Assembly (NCBI RefSeq): GCF_030718205.1
Contig: NZ_JAUZQF010000001.1
Location: forward strand, 930,001-994,000
Length of the DNA: 64,000 nucleotides
Origin: Nonomuraea turcica
GTDB taxonomy: Bacteria > Actinomycetota > Actinomycetes > Streptosporangiales > Streptosporangiaceae
Direction: 5' to 3'
Shown here in pieces: positions 44,529 through 53,553 of the stretch. A program made the translations under genes and the position numbers. How positions within the stretch are numbered: position 1 is the first letter of the stretch; each line of letters opens with the position of its first letter. The notes under the pieces are model-generated. The model made no database searches, had not been told where the DNA came from, and saw only the letters and a list, made by a program, of their open reading frames with translations.

Positions 44529-45107
44529 TTAGTGAGATTCTTCGGCGTGCGCTGACGGCGTCGGGCTGGGCGTGGGAGCCGGGGTGGCGCCCGGGGCCGG
44601 GGGGTAGGCCGCGAATTCGCGGCTACGCGTGACCACAGGCACGTTCATGGACACCGTGCCGGCGTTGGCGAACTGGAGGTCCAGCTTGATGCTCTCGCCG
44701 CCCCTAAGGCTCTTGGGGATTGCTTCGAGCATGAGCTGCGGGCTCGGCTTGCCGGTGTTCACGAGCTGGTTGCTCGGCAGCTGGATCGGGGCCGTGACCT
44801 TCACCGTGCCCATGCTCCCCGCGGAGACGGCCTGCAGGGTGTCCGGGGTGCCGGCCGTGTTGAGGATGTTGAGGTAGATCGGGGCGGAGCCGCGCCAGGG
44901 AATCTGGGCGCCCGCGTCCGGGCCGAGGATGAACGCCTGCGGGATCTGAATGCCGCGAGTGCCGTAAGCGCCCTTCTCGATCAAGGCCTGGGCCTCGTTG
45001 GGGGCGTAGGGCGCGTTGGTGGTGGCGTTGAATCCGGCCCCGCAGCCGGCGAGCACGGGGGCTGCCAAGAACGCGGCGGCTACGGCAATCCAGCGACGGC
45101 TGGTCAC
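44529..45107 (-). CDS. LpqE-like lipoprotein
   Basis: This 192-residue lipoprotein has a signal peptide with lipobox cysteine at 22 (PVLAGC), and a domain with strand-rich sequence typical of LpqE/PCu(A)C-like proteins (IPQAFILGPDAG, YLNILNTAG). The Pro/Ala/Thr-rich C-terminal tail is low complexity. It is divergent from carD, as lpqE is from carD in Mycobacterium. GTG 45107 has AAGGAG nine bases upstream. Function unknown. Confidence 0.7.
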   Translation of the reverse strand: MTSRRWIAVAAAFLAAPVLAGCGAGFNATTNAPYAPNEAQALIEKGAYGTRGIQIPQAFILGPDAGAQIPWRGSAPIYLNILNTAGTPDTLQAVSAGSMGTVKVTAPIQLPSNQLVNTGKPSPQLMLEAIPKSLRGGESIKLDLQFANAGTVSMNVPVVTRSREFAAYPPAPGATPAPTPSPTPSAHAEESH

Positions 45108-45230
45108 GGGCGGGTTCTCCTTGGTCTTGCGCGTGCGTGTAGGGCAGCGCCCACCATATCCGCCCGAATCCATGGTCATATCCACACCCCCGCAGGTCAT
45201 TCGCTATGTCCGGAATGGAGATTCATAGTC

Positions 45231-45258
45231 TTGACCGTTTGTCAAGCCCTAATATGCG
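45231..45258 (+). promoter_or_regulatory. Promoter candidate for carD
   Basis: TTGACC (45231-45236), a 16-base spacer and TATGCG (45253-45258). A second -10-like TACTGT lies at 45314-45319. Confidence 0.4.
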
Positions 45259-45347
45259 GCCTTGACCTGCAGTTATGAGGATTTCACTGTTCCGGGAGCC
45301 TGTGGATGCGTGGTACTGTGGAGTACAGCGGAAGGGGTACTTGTCAC

Positions 45348-45830
45348 ATGACTTTCCAGGTCGGCGACACTGTCGTCTACCCCCACCATGGGGCTGCTCG
45401 GATCGAAGCAATCACCAAGCGATCCATCAAGGGTGAGGAAAAGACCTACTTGGTGCTCAAGGTCGACAAGGGCGACCTTACCGTCCAGGTGCCAGCTGAA
45501 AACGCAGAACTCGTCGGTGTGCGCGATGTTGTCGGCCAGGAAGGCCTTGAGCGGGTTTTCGACGTCCTCAGGATGCCGCACACGGAAGAGCCGACCAACT
45601 GGTCTCGTCGTTACAAGGCCAATCTGGAGAAGCTCGCGTCGGGTGATGTGAACAAGGTCGCCGAGGTGGTTCGGGACCTGTGGCGGAGGGATCGCGAGCG
45701 CGGTCTTTCCGCGGGCGAGAAGCGTATGCTCGCCAAGGCGCGGCAGATCCTGGTCAGTGAGCTTGCCCTGGCCGAGAAGACCAATGAGGACAAGGCTGAG
45801 GCCCTGCTTGACGAGGTTCTCAACTCCTGA
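45348..45830 (+). CDS. carD: RNA polymerase-binding transcription factor CarD
   Basis: This 160-residue protein has the RNAP-interacting domain ([20 protein letters not shown]) and a helical DNA-binding C-terminus ([25 protein letters not shown]). CarD stabilises open promoter complexes. GAAGGGG lies ten bases before the ATG. The next gene is ispF; ispD, which lies between them in mycobacteria, is absent. Confidence 0.94.
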   Translation: MTFQVGDTVVYPHHGAARIEAITKRSIKGEEKTYLVLKVDKGDLTVQVPAENAELVGVRDVVGQEGLERVFDVLRMPHTEEPTNWSRRYKANLEKLASGDVNKVAEVVRDLWRRDRERGLSAGEKRMLAKARQILVSELALAEKTNEDKAEALLDEVLNS

Positions 45831-45847
45831 GCGCGAAACTTCCACGG

Positions 45848-46321
45848 GTGGGCGTCGGAGTCGACGTCCACCCGTTCAGTTCAGGCGCTTCGGAGCGAGA
45901 GCTCAACCTTGCCGGCCTGCACTGGCCCGGTGAGATCGGGCTGGCCGGCCATTCCGACGGCGACGCCGCCGCGCACGCCGCATGCGATGCGCTGCTGTCT
46001 GCCGCCGGGCTGGGCGATCTAGGCCTGCTGTTCGGCACCGCCGACCCGCGCTGGGCCGGTGCCTCGGGCGCTGCGCTGCTCGAGGAGACCGCCCGCCACG
46101 TACGCGCCGCGGGCTACGAAATCGGCAACGTGGCCATCCAAGTGATCGGCAACCGGCCCAAGCTGGCGCCGCGCCGCGCGGAGGCCGAGAAGGCGCTCAG
46201 CGCCGCCGTGGGGGCGCCTGTGAGCGTCTCCGCCACCACGACCGACGGGCTCGGGCTGACCGGGCGTGGAGAGGGCATCGCGGCCATCGCGACCGCGTTG
46301 GTGGTCAACCTTTCCGCCTAG
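45848..46321 (+). CDS. ispF: 2-C-methyl-D-erythritol 2,4-cyclodiphosphate synthase
   Basis: This 157-residue MEP-pathway enzyme has DVHPF (metal and substrate loop), [17 protein letters not shown] and [19 protein letters not shown] 45848 begins the conserved sequence; an in-frame CTG at 45827, overlapping the carD stop, would add SAKLPR, a common N-terminus. Transcription probably comes from carD. Confidence 0.93.
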   Translation: MGVGVDVHPFSSGASERELNLAGLHWPGEIGLAGHSDGDAAAHAACDALLSAAGLGDLGLLFGTADPRWAGASGAALLEETARHVRAAGYEIGNVAIQVIGNRPKLAPRRAEAEKALSAAVGAPVSVSATTTDGLGLTGRGEGIAAIATALVVNLSA

Positions 46322-46387
46322 CGGGGCGTCTTCCTGGTGGGATACGTGAGGGTGTCCTGGCGGGTCGTCGCCTAGCCCGCCTCATGC

Positions 46388-46431
46388 GAAGGCGGCGGTT
46401 CGTCACTGGCGCGGTACGGACCGCCGCCTTC
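46388..46431 (+). terminator. Hairpin terminator after ispF
   Basis: Perfect 12-bp stem GAAGGCGGCGGT / ACCGCCGCCTTC around 20 bases, followed by CCCTTTGGGTTGTTTGT. Confidence 0.7.
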
Positions 46432-46466
46432 CCCTTTGGGTTGTTTGTCCTGTTGGGCGGGTAGGT

Positions 46467-46499
46467 CTCCCCACGACATGTGAACGTCTTCGGGGGGAG
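46467..46499 (+). promoter_or_regulatory. Hairpin enclosing the Shine-Dalgarno of the first GlsB gene
   Basis: CTCCCC (46467-46472) pairs with GGGGAG (46494-46499), the ribosome site, with inner GAC/GTC pairing. ATG is 7 bases on. Confidence 0.4.
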
Positions 46500-46505
46500 C
46501 AACAC

Positions 46506-46793
46506 ATGATCGGCGCGATTGTTTCCGCACTGGTCATCGGCGCCATCGTCGGTGCGCTTGCCCGGCTGATAGTGCCCGGCAAGCAAGGCATGTCGATCGG
46601 CCTGACTCTGATCGTCGGCATCGTGGCCGCGCTGATCGGCACGCTGATAGCGCACGCGTTCGGCTTGGCCGATACGCGCGGGATCGACTGGATCGAGCAC
46701 ATACTCCAGCTCGCGCTGGCGGTCGTCGGTGTGCTCCTCGTGACCAGAATGGGCATGGGGCGCACCGGACGAACCCGTGGAACACCCACCTAA
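46506..46793 (+). CDS. GlsB/YeaQ/YmgE-family stress membrane protein
   Basis: This 95-residue protein has the family pattern: GAIVSALVIGAIVGALARL, a short KQG turn, and three membrane helices. Members respond to envelope or osmotic stress. A paralogue follows 97 bases downstream. Confidence 0.8.
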   Translation: MIGAIVSALVIGAIVGALARLIVPGKQGMSIGLTLIVGIVAALIGTLIAHAFGLADTRGIDWIEHILQLALAVVGVLLVTRMGMGRTGRTRGTPT

Positions 46794-46844
46794 CCTGCTC
46801 GTACGCAAAGGCGGCGCATAATCGCCGTAGATCGGGTAGCGCAT

Positions 46845-46877
46845 CCCCGTGAGAGTGAACCGCTCACTCTCACGGGG
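46845..46877 (+). promoter_or_regulatory. 14-bp hairpin sequestering the ribosome site of the second GlsB gene
   Basis: CCCCGTGAGAGTGA (46845-46858) pairs perfectly with TCACTCTCACGGGG (46864-46877) around ACCGC. The last GGGG is part of GGGGAGG (46874-46880), the Shine-Dalgarno for the start at 46890. Confidence 0.55.
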
Positions 46878-46889
46878 AGGTTTCATGTC

Positions 46890-47159
46890 ATGACAATCCA
46901 GTCCATCCTTGGCGCCATTGTGATTGGCGCCGTGATTGGCGCAATCGGTCGCCTGCTGCTTCCCGGCAGGCAGGCCATCGGGTGGATCCTCACCATCGTC
47001 GTCGGCATCGTGGCCGCCCTCGTGGGCACGCTGCTCGCACAGGTGTTGGGCGTGCAGACAACGCCGGGCATCGACTGGATCGAACTGGTGATGCAGGTGG
47101 TGCTGGCGGTGGTCGGCGTCGGCCTGGTCGCCGGGCTCCGACGGGGGACCAGCGCCTAG
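46890..47159 (+). CDS. GlsB/YeaQ/YmgE-family stress membrane protein (second copy)
   Basis: This 89-residue paralogue shares about the same layout as the first (three helices, GRLLLPGRQAIG turn). An ATG at 46885 is out of frame. The hairpin over its ribosome site suggests translational control. A terminator hairpin follows at 47172. Confidence 0.8.
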   Translation: MTIQSILGAIVIGAVIGAIGRLLLPGRQAIGWILTIVVGIVAALVGTLLAQVLGVQTTPGIDWIELVMQVVLAVVGVGLVAGLRRGTSA

Positions 47160-47171
47160 GCGAGATACATC

Positions 47172-47204
47172 GGCCCGCCCTGAAGATGTGCTTCCGGGCG
47201 GGCC
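47172..47204. terminator. Hairpin terminator between converging genes
   Basis: GGCCCGCCC and GGGCGGGCC, a 9-bp perfect stem with inner GAAG/CTTC pairing and a downstream TTCTCC. Confidence 0.75.
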
Positions 47205-47211
47205 TTCTCCG

Positions 47212-48456
47212 TCAGTCCTCTGGCGGGCGCGGACTGCTGCGTAGGCGGCCTGAAGGGGCCGGGGTGTCGTCGTGGATCACCGGATGCGGCGCGGTGTCCT
47301 CTAACTCGTCCTCGCGCCGCGCGGCGGCGTCGGTTTCGTCGACCGCCTGCTGATCGGCGACCTGATCCGCCGTCTGGAGCTCATCGACCTGATCCGCCGT
47401 CTGGAGCTCGCCGACCTGGCTCGCGGTCTGGAGCTCGTCGGATTCGGCGAGTTCCGGGCCGTGCCCCAGGTCGGGAACCTCCCCGTCCTCAACGATCAGG
47501 TGCGGCTGCGTGTCGGCGTCCCTGTCATCCGGGCGCGGGTGGACGAGGACATCGGCCGGCTTGACGCGGTCACCCCAGCGGACCGGGCGGGTCTCGGGTT
47601 CTGGGGCGGGCTCCTCGTCGCCGTCCTGGACGGGCTCGGCGGTCGCCCAGGACAGCTGCTGGCCCTGGACGGGCTCGTGGGCCTGCTCCTGAGCGGGTTC
47701 GTGGGCCTGCTCCTGAGCGGGCTCAGGGACGGGCTCGTGGACCTGCTCCTGAGCGGGCTCAGGGATCGGCTCGTGGACCTGCTCCTGGGCGGGCCATTCG
47801 GTCACCCGCGCCGAAACCGGCGGCCGCTCCTCAGCCGAGACCGCCGTGCGTTCCTGGGCGGGCGCCGGCGGGCTCTCCGGGGCTGCGGTGGGGCCGACAA
47901 GTGGGGTGGGCTCCATCACGGGCGCAGGCGCCTCGGTGACCAGCGGGGGCGGCATCTCGGCCGGTCGGCCGCGGTGGAAGGGCACGATGTCCGATTGCCC
48001 CGTGCCGTCGTCCTCCTCGTCCTCTCCAACGCCCCGATGCGCCTGCACGTGCTTGATCATCAACAGCCACAACCACAGGGCGACGGCCAGCATGACCCAG
48101 GGAGCCAGGGCCACGCCCACGGCCGCCTGCCGCACGTCGAAAACGAACCTCACCGCCGTGGCGACGTCCGCCGCCGCCGCGGCCACGATGAGCAGGACCA
48201 GCACGATCGCCGCCTGCACCCGTACCAGCAGCCGGGCCGAGCGCAGCAGCAACACGCCGATCAGCGCGACCACGAGGAGCGCGTCGAACGCCGCCGGATA
48301 GAGGAAGGCGAGATCCTGCGTCGCCTCGCCGGTGACGGCGAGTGTGCGCAGGTCGTCGAAGGAGAGCGCGCAAGCGGCCCCGGTCAGGGCGGCGACTGCG
48401 AGCCCCGCCAGGGCGATGCCCAGGCGACGGAGCGTAGAGGGGGGAGTCACGTCCAT
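47212..48456 (-). CDS. DUF2637-like membrane protein with repetitive acidic tail
   Basis: This 414-residue protein has four N-terminal membrane segments of DUF2637 type (about residues 10-120) and a long soluble tail. The tail carries four near copies of AQEQxHEP (residues about 218-262) and three of ELQTADQV (about 345-380), so it is a low-complexity spacer. DUF2637 proteins often occur in actinomycete mobile or SpdB-like contexts; none is visible here. Function unknown. Confidence 0.65.
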   Translation of the reverse strand: MDVTPPSTLRRLGIALAGLAVAALTGAACALSFDDLRTLAVTGEATQDLAFLYPAAFDALLVVALIGVLLLRSARLLVRVQAAIVLVLLIVAAAAADVATAVRFVFDVRQAAVGVALAPWVMLAVALWLWLLMIKHVQAHRGVGEDEEDDGTGQSDIVPFHRGRPAEMPPPLVTEAPAPVMEPTPLVGPTAAPESPPAPAQERTAVSAEERPPVSARVTEWPAQEQVHEPIPEPAQEQVHEPVPEPAQEQAHEPAQEQAHEPVQGQQLSWATAEPVQDGDEEPAPEPETRPVRWGDRVKPADVLVHPRPDDRDADTQPHLIVEDGEVPDLGHGPELAESDELQTASQVGELQTADQVDELQTADQVADQQAVDETDAAARREDELEDTAPHPVIHDDTPAPSGRLRSSPRPPED

Positions 48457-48508
48457 GGCGCCTTCGAGCCTACAGAAGAATGGGCTCAAGACCGATCAAG
48501 GGAGAGAC

Positions 48509-48895
48509 ATGGCCCAGCTGCCCGAAGAAGCACGCAAACTCCTGGACGCTCCGAACTACGCGACCGTGACGAGCATCAACCCCGACGGCGGGCCGCAGTC
48601 GACGGTCGTGTGGGTGCGGACGGACGGCGACGACGTGATCTTCTCGACCGTCAAGGGGCGCAGGAAGCCGCGTAACTTCGAGCGCGATCCGCGGGCGAGC
48701 CTGCTGGTCATCGACCCGGACGACCCGTACAGGTATGTGGAGGTGCGCGGGTCGGTGGCCATGACCCCCGATCCCGAGGGCGCCCTCATCGAGGAGCTCT
48801 CGCAGAAGTACCGGGGGCTGTCATGGGAGGACAAGCCGGGCACGGAGCGGTTGATTGTCCGGATCCGGCCGGACAGGGTCACGGTGCGGGGCTGA
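48509..48895 (+). CDS. PPOX-class F420-dependent oxidoreductase family protein
   Basis: This 128-residue split-barrel protein (YATVTSINPDGGPQSTVVWV, KGRRKPRNFERDP) is typical of actinomycete PPOX-like F420-binding reductases. GGGAGAG lies two bases before the ATG. A hairpin with the cysS -10 follows. Confidence 0.82.
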   Translation: MAQLPEEARKLLDAPNYATVTSINPDGGPQSTVVWVRTDGDDVIFSTVKGRRKPRNFERDPRASLLVIDPDDPYRYVEVRGSVAMTPDPEGALIEELSQKYRGLSWEDKPGTERLIVRIRPDRVTVRG

Positions 48896-48906
48896 TTTAT
48901 CGACGT

Positions 48907-48931
48907 GCTAACGCCGAGGAGGCGTTAGCCT
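48907..48931 (+). promoter_or_regulatory. cysS promoter overlapping a perfect hairpin
   Basis: GCTAACGCC-GAGGA-GGCGTTAGC (48907-48929) is a 9-5-9 perfect inverted repeat; its right arm contains TAGCCT (48926-48931), the -10 lying 7 bases before the cysS GTG. The site could be the PPOX gene terminator, an operator, or both. Confidence 0.55.
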
Positions 48932-48938
48932 TTCCTTC

Positions 48939-50330
48939 GTGAGCCTGCACATCTACGACACCAGCACGCGCGCCATCCGTGAATTCGTTCCGGTCGAAGC
49001 CGGCCGGGCGTCGATTTACCTGTGTGGTGCGACCGTGCAGGCTCCTCCGCACATCGGGCACATCCGCTCAGGTGTGAATTTCGACGTGCTCCGGCGCTGG
49101 ATGACGCGTTCCGGTTATGACGTGACGTTCTGCCGAAACGTCACGGACATCGACGACAAGATCATCAGAGTGGCGGCCGAGGAGAGCGTGCCCTGGTTCG
49201 TGGTGGCCGAGCGCAACCAGCGGGCCTTCACGTGGGCGTACGACACGCTGGGCTGCCTGCCGCCGACCGTCGAGCCGCGCGCCACGGGGCACGTGCCCGA
49301 GATGATCACGCTGATGCAGCGGCTCATCGACCGCGGCCACGCCTACGCCTCAGGCGGTGACGTCTACTTCGGCGTGCAGTCCTACGCCGACCGCTACGGC
49401 TCGCTCTCCAACCAGAAACTGGACAACATGCGGGCCGCGGCCGACACCGACGACGAGTCGTGCAAGCGCGACCCGCGCGACTTCGCCCTGTGGAAGGGCG
49501 AGAAGCCGGGCGAGCCGACCTGGCCGACCCCCTGGGGTCCCGGGCGCCCTGGCTGGCACCTGGAGTGCTCGGCCATGGCGACGAAATACCTCGGGCCGAC
49601 GTTCGACATCCACGGGGGCGGGATCGACCTGATCTTCCCGCACCACGAAAACGAGATCGCCCAGTCCCAAGCGGCCGGCGACGGGTTCGCGCGCTATTGG
49701 ATGCACAACGGCATGCTCAAGATCGGCGCCGAGAAGATGAGCAAGTCGCTCGGCAATTCGCTGCTGATTCCCGAGATGGTGCAGAAAGTGCGCCCCGTGG
49801 AGCTTCGCTACTACCTGGCGGCGCCGCATTACCGCTCCTCGATCGATTACTCGGAGGAGGCGCTGCTGGAGGCGGCGGCCGCATACCAGCGCATCGAGGG
49901 GTTCGTGACCCGTGCCGCCGAGGTGATCCACGACGTGGACGCGCACGCGCCGCTGCCGCAGGCGTTCGCGGACGCGCTCAACGACGACTTGGGCACGCCC
50001 CAGGCGCTCGCGGTCGTGCACGAGGTGGTGCGCGAGGGCAACGTGGCGCTCTCGCGGGGCGACAAGGAGGCCGTGGCCCGGCTGCTGGCCGAGACACAGA
50101 ACATGCTGGACGTCCTCGGCCTCGACCCGCGCTCGCCGCAGTGGCGGGGAGCCGGGTCGGACCTGGCGCCGGTGGTGGACGCGCTGGTGGCGGTGGCGCT
50201 GGAGCAGCGGAAGGCGGCCCGCGCGCGCAAGGACTACGAGGCGGCGGACGCGATCAGGGACCAGCTGGCGGCGGCGGGCATCACGGTGGAGGACACGCCG
50301 CACGGGGCCCGCTGGGAACTGTCCCGCTAG
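48939..50330 (+). CDS. cysS: Cysteinyl-tRNA synthetase
   Basis: This 463-residue class Ia synthetase has HIGH ([10 protein letters not shown]), zinc-type CysX and His residues (SGWHLECS-like ECSAM region), and KMSKS (EKMSKSLGN). It has the C-terminal anticodon domain that the 410-residue MshC ligase lacks, so cysS and not mshC is the call. The ispF-cysS-rlmB order is that of mycobacteria, with a few insertions. Confidence 0.94.
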   Translation: MSLHIYDTSTRAIREFVPVEAGRASIYLCGATVQAPPHIGHIRSGVNFDVLRRWMTRSGYDVTFCRNVTDIDDKIIRVAAEESVPWFVVAERNQRAFTWAYDTLGCLPPTVEPRATGHVPEMITLMQRLIDRGHAYASGGDVYFGVQSYADRYGSLSNQKLDNMRAAADTDDESCKRDPRDFALWKGEKPGEPTWPTPWGPGRPGWHLECSAMATKYLGPTFDIHGGGIDLIFPHHENEIAQSQAAGDGFARYWMHNGMLKIGAEKMSKSLGNSLLIPEMVQKVRPVELRYYLAAPHYRSSIDYSEEALLEAAAAYQRIEGFVTRAAEVIHDVDAHAPLPQAFADALNDDLGTPQALAVVHEVVREGNVALSRGDKEAVARLLAETQNMLDVLGLDPRSPQWRGAGSDLAPVVDALVAVALEQRKAARARKDYEAADAIRDQLAAAGITVEDTPHGARWELSR

Positions 50331-51232
50331 CCTGCGCTCTCGCCGCCCTGCGCTGCCAGGGCTCTGGCCTCGGCGAGCAGTTCGGCCTGCCGGGGCCAAT
50401 CGCCACCGTCGAGGCCGAGCCCGACCGCGTCGGCTCCAGCGTCCCCGTACGCGGCCAGGCGCTCGGCCACCTGCGCGGGATCGCCGGTCACCGGGACGCT
50501 CGCCGCCTCATCGGGTGACATCCGGTGCACGTCGACCAGGGAGCGGACGAAGGACTCCACGGCGGCCGCGGAGTCGTTCGCGAGGAAGGCGTGACCGCCC
50601 ACGGAGATCGAGGGGACCGGCCGCTCGAGCTCCTCGGCGATTTCCCGCAACCGCGCCGCCTTCCCCGCCAGATTCTGCGGGCTGATGAGTGAGGGCGCCC
50701 AGCCGTCCCCGTACAGCACGGCGCGGCGCATCGCGGCCTCGGAGTTCCCTCCCACCAGGATGGGTGGGACCGGGGCGGCCGGGGCCAGGACGACCTTCTC
50801 GCCTGCCAGCACCTCGGCCGGTTCGCCCCGAATGAGGCGCGGCAGGAGCTCCAGCACGGCATCGGTACGGCGGCCCCGCTCTCCTTGCGGCGCTCCGCCG
50901 GCCGCGCGCCAGAACGGCGAGCCGGGGAAGCCGCCGATGCCGACGCCGAGCACGACACGGCCACCGGACAGATGCTGGAGTGTCTGGATCTGCGCCGCGA
51001 CCCAGGCCGTGGGGCGGAGCGGCAGGGTGAGCACCCCGAATTCCAGCTTGATCCGGCTGGTCGCGGCCGCGACGGCAGCCAGGACGAGGGCGGGGTCGAA
51101 TCCTGGCGTGCCGTCGCCGATGAGCAGATCCGGCATCCCGACGGCGTCGTACCCGAGGGTTTCCAGGTGGCGAGCCATCGCGATGGCGGGGAGGCCGGAA
51201 TCGGTCTCAGGCAGGCTGGTGGTGATCCGCAT
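50327..51232 (-). CDS. LLM-class F420-dependent oxidoreductase
   Basis: This 301-residue luciferase-like TIM barrel ([46 protein letters not shown]) is a flavin- or F420-dependent monooxygenase-like enzyme of unknown substrate. ATG 51232 has GGAAGGG six bases upstream; ATG 51238 is closer and less likely. It is convergent with cysS, overlapping by 4 bases. Confidence 0.8.
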   Translation of the reverse strand: MRITTSLPETDSGLPAIAMARHLETLGYDAVGMPDLLIGDGTPGFDPALVLAAVAAATSRIKLEFGVLTLPLRPTAWVAAQIQTLQHLSGGRVVLGVGIGGFPGSPFWRAAGGAPQGERGRRTDAVLELLPRLIRGEPAEVLAGEKVVLAPAAPVPPILVGGNSEAAMRRAVLYGDGWAPSLISPQNLAGKAARLREIAEELERPVPSISVGGHAFLANDSAAAVESFVRSLVDVHRMSPDEAASVPVTGDPAQVAERLAAYGDAGADAVGLGLDGGDWPRQAELLAEARALAAQGGESAG

Positions 51233-51358
51233 CGTCATCCCTTCCGATGGTGGGCGGGATCGGGATGACACCACGCTAGAACCCCAAGCAGACTTGAGGT
51301 CAACTCGTCCCCCCGGTGCCGCGTGCCGGGGGTGCTCGGCCGACGTGCCAGATGACCT

Positions 51359-51637
51359 TCAGGCCCTCCGCCGGCGACGTTCGGCCACCTTCACCTTGCA
51401 TCCGTCGTCCGAGCACGTCCGCTGTATTCGCCCTCGTGAGATCGTCTGCGCCAGGCCGATCGCCCAGCAGGTCGGGCACCCGCGAAAGGCGAGCACCCCC
51501 ACGGGGGCGAGCAGCAAGCCGAGCGGCCCGACCATCGGGATGAGCGCCACCGAGCCGATCAACGCCCCGAAACCGACCGCACCGCGCACCAGATGCCGAG
51601 GCAGCGACGAACTCGCGAAGCTCCGGCTGTCAGTCAT
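51359..51637 (-). CDS. Small membrane protein with Cys motifs, hypothetical
   Basis: This 92-residue protein has one or two membrane helices (GAVGFGALIGSVALIPMVG), a CPTCW motif and RTCSDDGC. The layout recalls YgaP-like DUF2892 membrane domains. It is 36 bases after the sigma factor gene in the same direction, so it may be co-expressed with or part of that unit. Confidence 0.5.
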   Translation of the reverse strand: MTDSRSFASSSLPRHLVRGAVGFGALIGSVALIPMVGPLGLLLAPVGVLAFRGCPTCWAIGLAQTISRGRIQRTCSDDGCKVKVAERRRRRA

Positions 51638-51673
51638 CGAGACCTCCAGGAGCCGGACCCGACGACAGCGAGA

Positions 51674-52237
51674 TCAGAAGGCGGCATCGAGATCCCCCAG
51701 AGCCGGATCGGACAACGTGCGCTGCACCGCCGCACGGGCACGATGCAGCCGCGACTTCATCGCCGCGATGCTGAGCCCCAGCCGCTCGGCGACCATCCGC
51801 CCGCTGAGCCCCTGCACATCCCGCATGATCAGCACCTGCCGCTGGTCGGCGGGCAGCGCAGCGATCGCCGCCGCCACCCGCGCGGCCTCCAGCCGCTCGA
51901 ACACCTCGTCCTCAGCCGACGGCACTGCGGTGACTTCGTTGAACGGCGGCTTAGGGGGGCGCATCATGAGCCGGGTCCGCCGAATGCATTCATTGCGAAT
52001 GATCCTGAACATCCACGAAACAAGCGCCCCAGAAGCCCGCAAGGTTCCGATCTTGCGATACAGGACGATCAGCGCCTCCTGCGCGGCGTCCTCGGCGTCC
52101 TCGGGCGTGGCGCACAACGATCGCGCGAACCGCTGCACGTGCGGGTGCGCGCCCGCCACCAGCGCCGCGATCGACTCGACGTCTCCTCTGCGCGCGGCGG
52201 CGACCAGCCGCTCGTCCGACCATGTCGTCTCAGCCAC
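51674..52237 (-). CDS. ECF-family RNA polymerase sigma factor
   Basis: This 187-residue protein has sigma region 2 (AAQEALIVLYRKIGTL-type helix) and region 4 (LPADQRQVLIMRDVQGLSGRMVA, MKSRLHRARAA). GTG 52237 is chosen as start: GGAGGAG is 8 bases upstream; GTG 52243 has only 2. No linked anti-sigma gene is clear; the small Cys-membrane protein downstream is a candidate. Confidence 0.85.
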   Translation of the reverse strand: MAETTWSDERLVAAARRGDVESIAALVAGAHPHVQRFARSLCATPEDAEDAAQEALIVLYRKIGTLRASGALVSWMFRIIRNECIRRTRLMMRPPKPPFNEVTAVPSAEDEVFERLEAARVAAAIAALPADQRQVLIMRDVQGLSGRMVAERLGLSIAAMKSRLHRARAAVQRTLSDPALGDLDAAF

Positions 52238-52474
52238 GTTCACGCCTCCTCCGGCGGAGCACGACGACACTACACGTGCAGATGAGCACGGCACCGACGG
52301 CGACGGCGATACCTACGACCACGACAACCAACCTCCATGTCCGTTGTCGCCGGCGGGATTGCCGGGACGAGTATGAGAGGGACTCGAGCCCTGGAAGGAT
52401 TCACCCCGCCGCGGCCGATTTGCCAGATGGCGGAGTTCCCGGGTGGCGGAGTCCTGGATGATCGGGACGGGTGC

Positions 52475-52537
52475 ATGGACCGGCTGGCGTGGGAGACGGA
52501 CCGGCTCGCATGGGATATGGACCGGCTCGCGTGGGAT
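52475..52537. repeat. Three tandem 21-bp repeats upstream of rlmB
   Basis: Copies 52475-52495, 52496-52516 and 52517-52537 follow ATGGACCGGCT.GC.TGGGA. The period of 21 equals two helical turns and keeps the rlmB reading frame, where it encodes MDRLAWE-TDRLAWD-MDRLAWD. Confidence 0.75.
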
Positions 52538-52570
52538 GAGGTGCCCGGTGGCCCGAGTACCCTTGACTGC

Positions 52571-53533
52571 ATGGCAGCAGGGGGTAGGGCTTCGGGCAGG
52601 CCCGCGAAGAAAAAGGGCCCGTCCAAAGGCACCGGAGGGCAGGGGCGCCGTGGCCTCCAGGGCAAGGGCGCGACCCCGCCTGCCGAAATGCGCCATTGGT
52701 ACAAGGACAAGGCCCGCGCCGAGCGCATCGCCCGCGAGGAGCAGGGCGGCGCACGCCGCGCGGCCCCGACGAGGCAGCGCCGCTCGGAAGACGCTCCTGA
52801 ATACATCGGCGGCCGCAACCCCGTGCTGGAGGCCCTGCAGGCAGGGGTGCCCTCCAACGCCCTCTACGTCGCCCAGCGCATCGAGGGCGACGACCGCGTA
52901 CGCGACTCCATCAAGATCGCGACAGAGCGCGGCATCGCCCTGCTCGAGACCACCCGCGAAAAGCTCGACCGCCTGACGGAGGGCGGCGTACACCAGGGAA
53001 TCGCCCTCCAAATCCCGGCCTACGACTACGCGCACCCGTCGGAGTTGGTGGAGCTCGCGCAAGACGCGGCCGAGACCCCTCTGATCGTCGCCCTGGACTC
53101 CGTCACCGACCCCCGCAACCTGGGCGCGATCGCCCGCTCCGCCACCGCCTTCGGCGCCCACGGCCTCCTCATTCCCTCGCGCCGCTCAGCCGGCGTAACG
53201 GGAGGCGCATGGAAGACCTCCGCCGGCACCCTGGCCAACCTCCGCGTCGCCCGCGCCGCCAACCTGACGGCGGCCCTGCGGGAATACCGCGACGCGGGAC
53301 TGTTCGTCATCGGCCTCGACGGCGCCGGCGAAACCGACATCGGCGACGTCCAGCTACTGACCGAGCCGGCGGTGATCATCGTAGGCTCGGAGGGCAAGGG
53401 CCTGTCCCGGCTGGTCCGCGAGCAGTGCGACGTCCTGGCCCGCATCCCGATGCGCGCATCGGCGGAGTCCCTCAACGCGGGTGTCGCGGCGGGCGTGGCA
53501 CTGTACGAAGTCGCTCGTCACAGGCGTCTCTAG
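52571..53533 (+). CDS. rlmB: 23S rRNA (guanosine-2'-O)-methyltransferase RlmB-like
   Basis: This 320-residue SPOUT enzyme has a basic, low-complexity N-terminus (residues 1-70), a substrate-binding domain and the TrmH/SpoU knot with DSVTDPRNLGAIARSATAFG, GSEGKGLSRLV and PMRASAESLNAGVAAGVALYE. TACCCT (52558-52563) and ATG 7 bases on suggest a leaderless start. An upstream in-frame ATG at 52475 lies in 21-bp repeats. Confidence 0.9.
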   Translation: MAAGGRASGRPAKKKGPSKGTGGQGRRGLQGKGATPPAEMRHWYKDKARAERIAREEQGGARRAAPTRQRRSEDAPEYIGGRNPVLEALQAGVPSNALYVAQRIEGDDRVRDSIKIATERGIALLETTREKLDRLTEGGVHQGIALQIPAYDYAHPSELVELAQDAAETPLIVALDSVTDPRNLGAIARSATAFGAHGLLIPSRRSAGVTGGAWKTSAGTLANLRVARAANLTAALREYRDAGLFVIGLDGAGETDIGDVQLLTEPAVIIVGSEGKGLSRLVREQCDVLARIPMRASAESLNAGVAAGVALYEVARHRRL

Positions 53534-53553
53534 CGTCTACACTGATAGGCCGC

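Noticed and set aside
48939..50330. Possible MshC (mycothiol ligase) instead of CysS
   Set aside because: The protein is 463 residues with a C-terminal tRNA-binding extension and lies in the ispF-cysS-rlmB order, so CysS is the better call.
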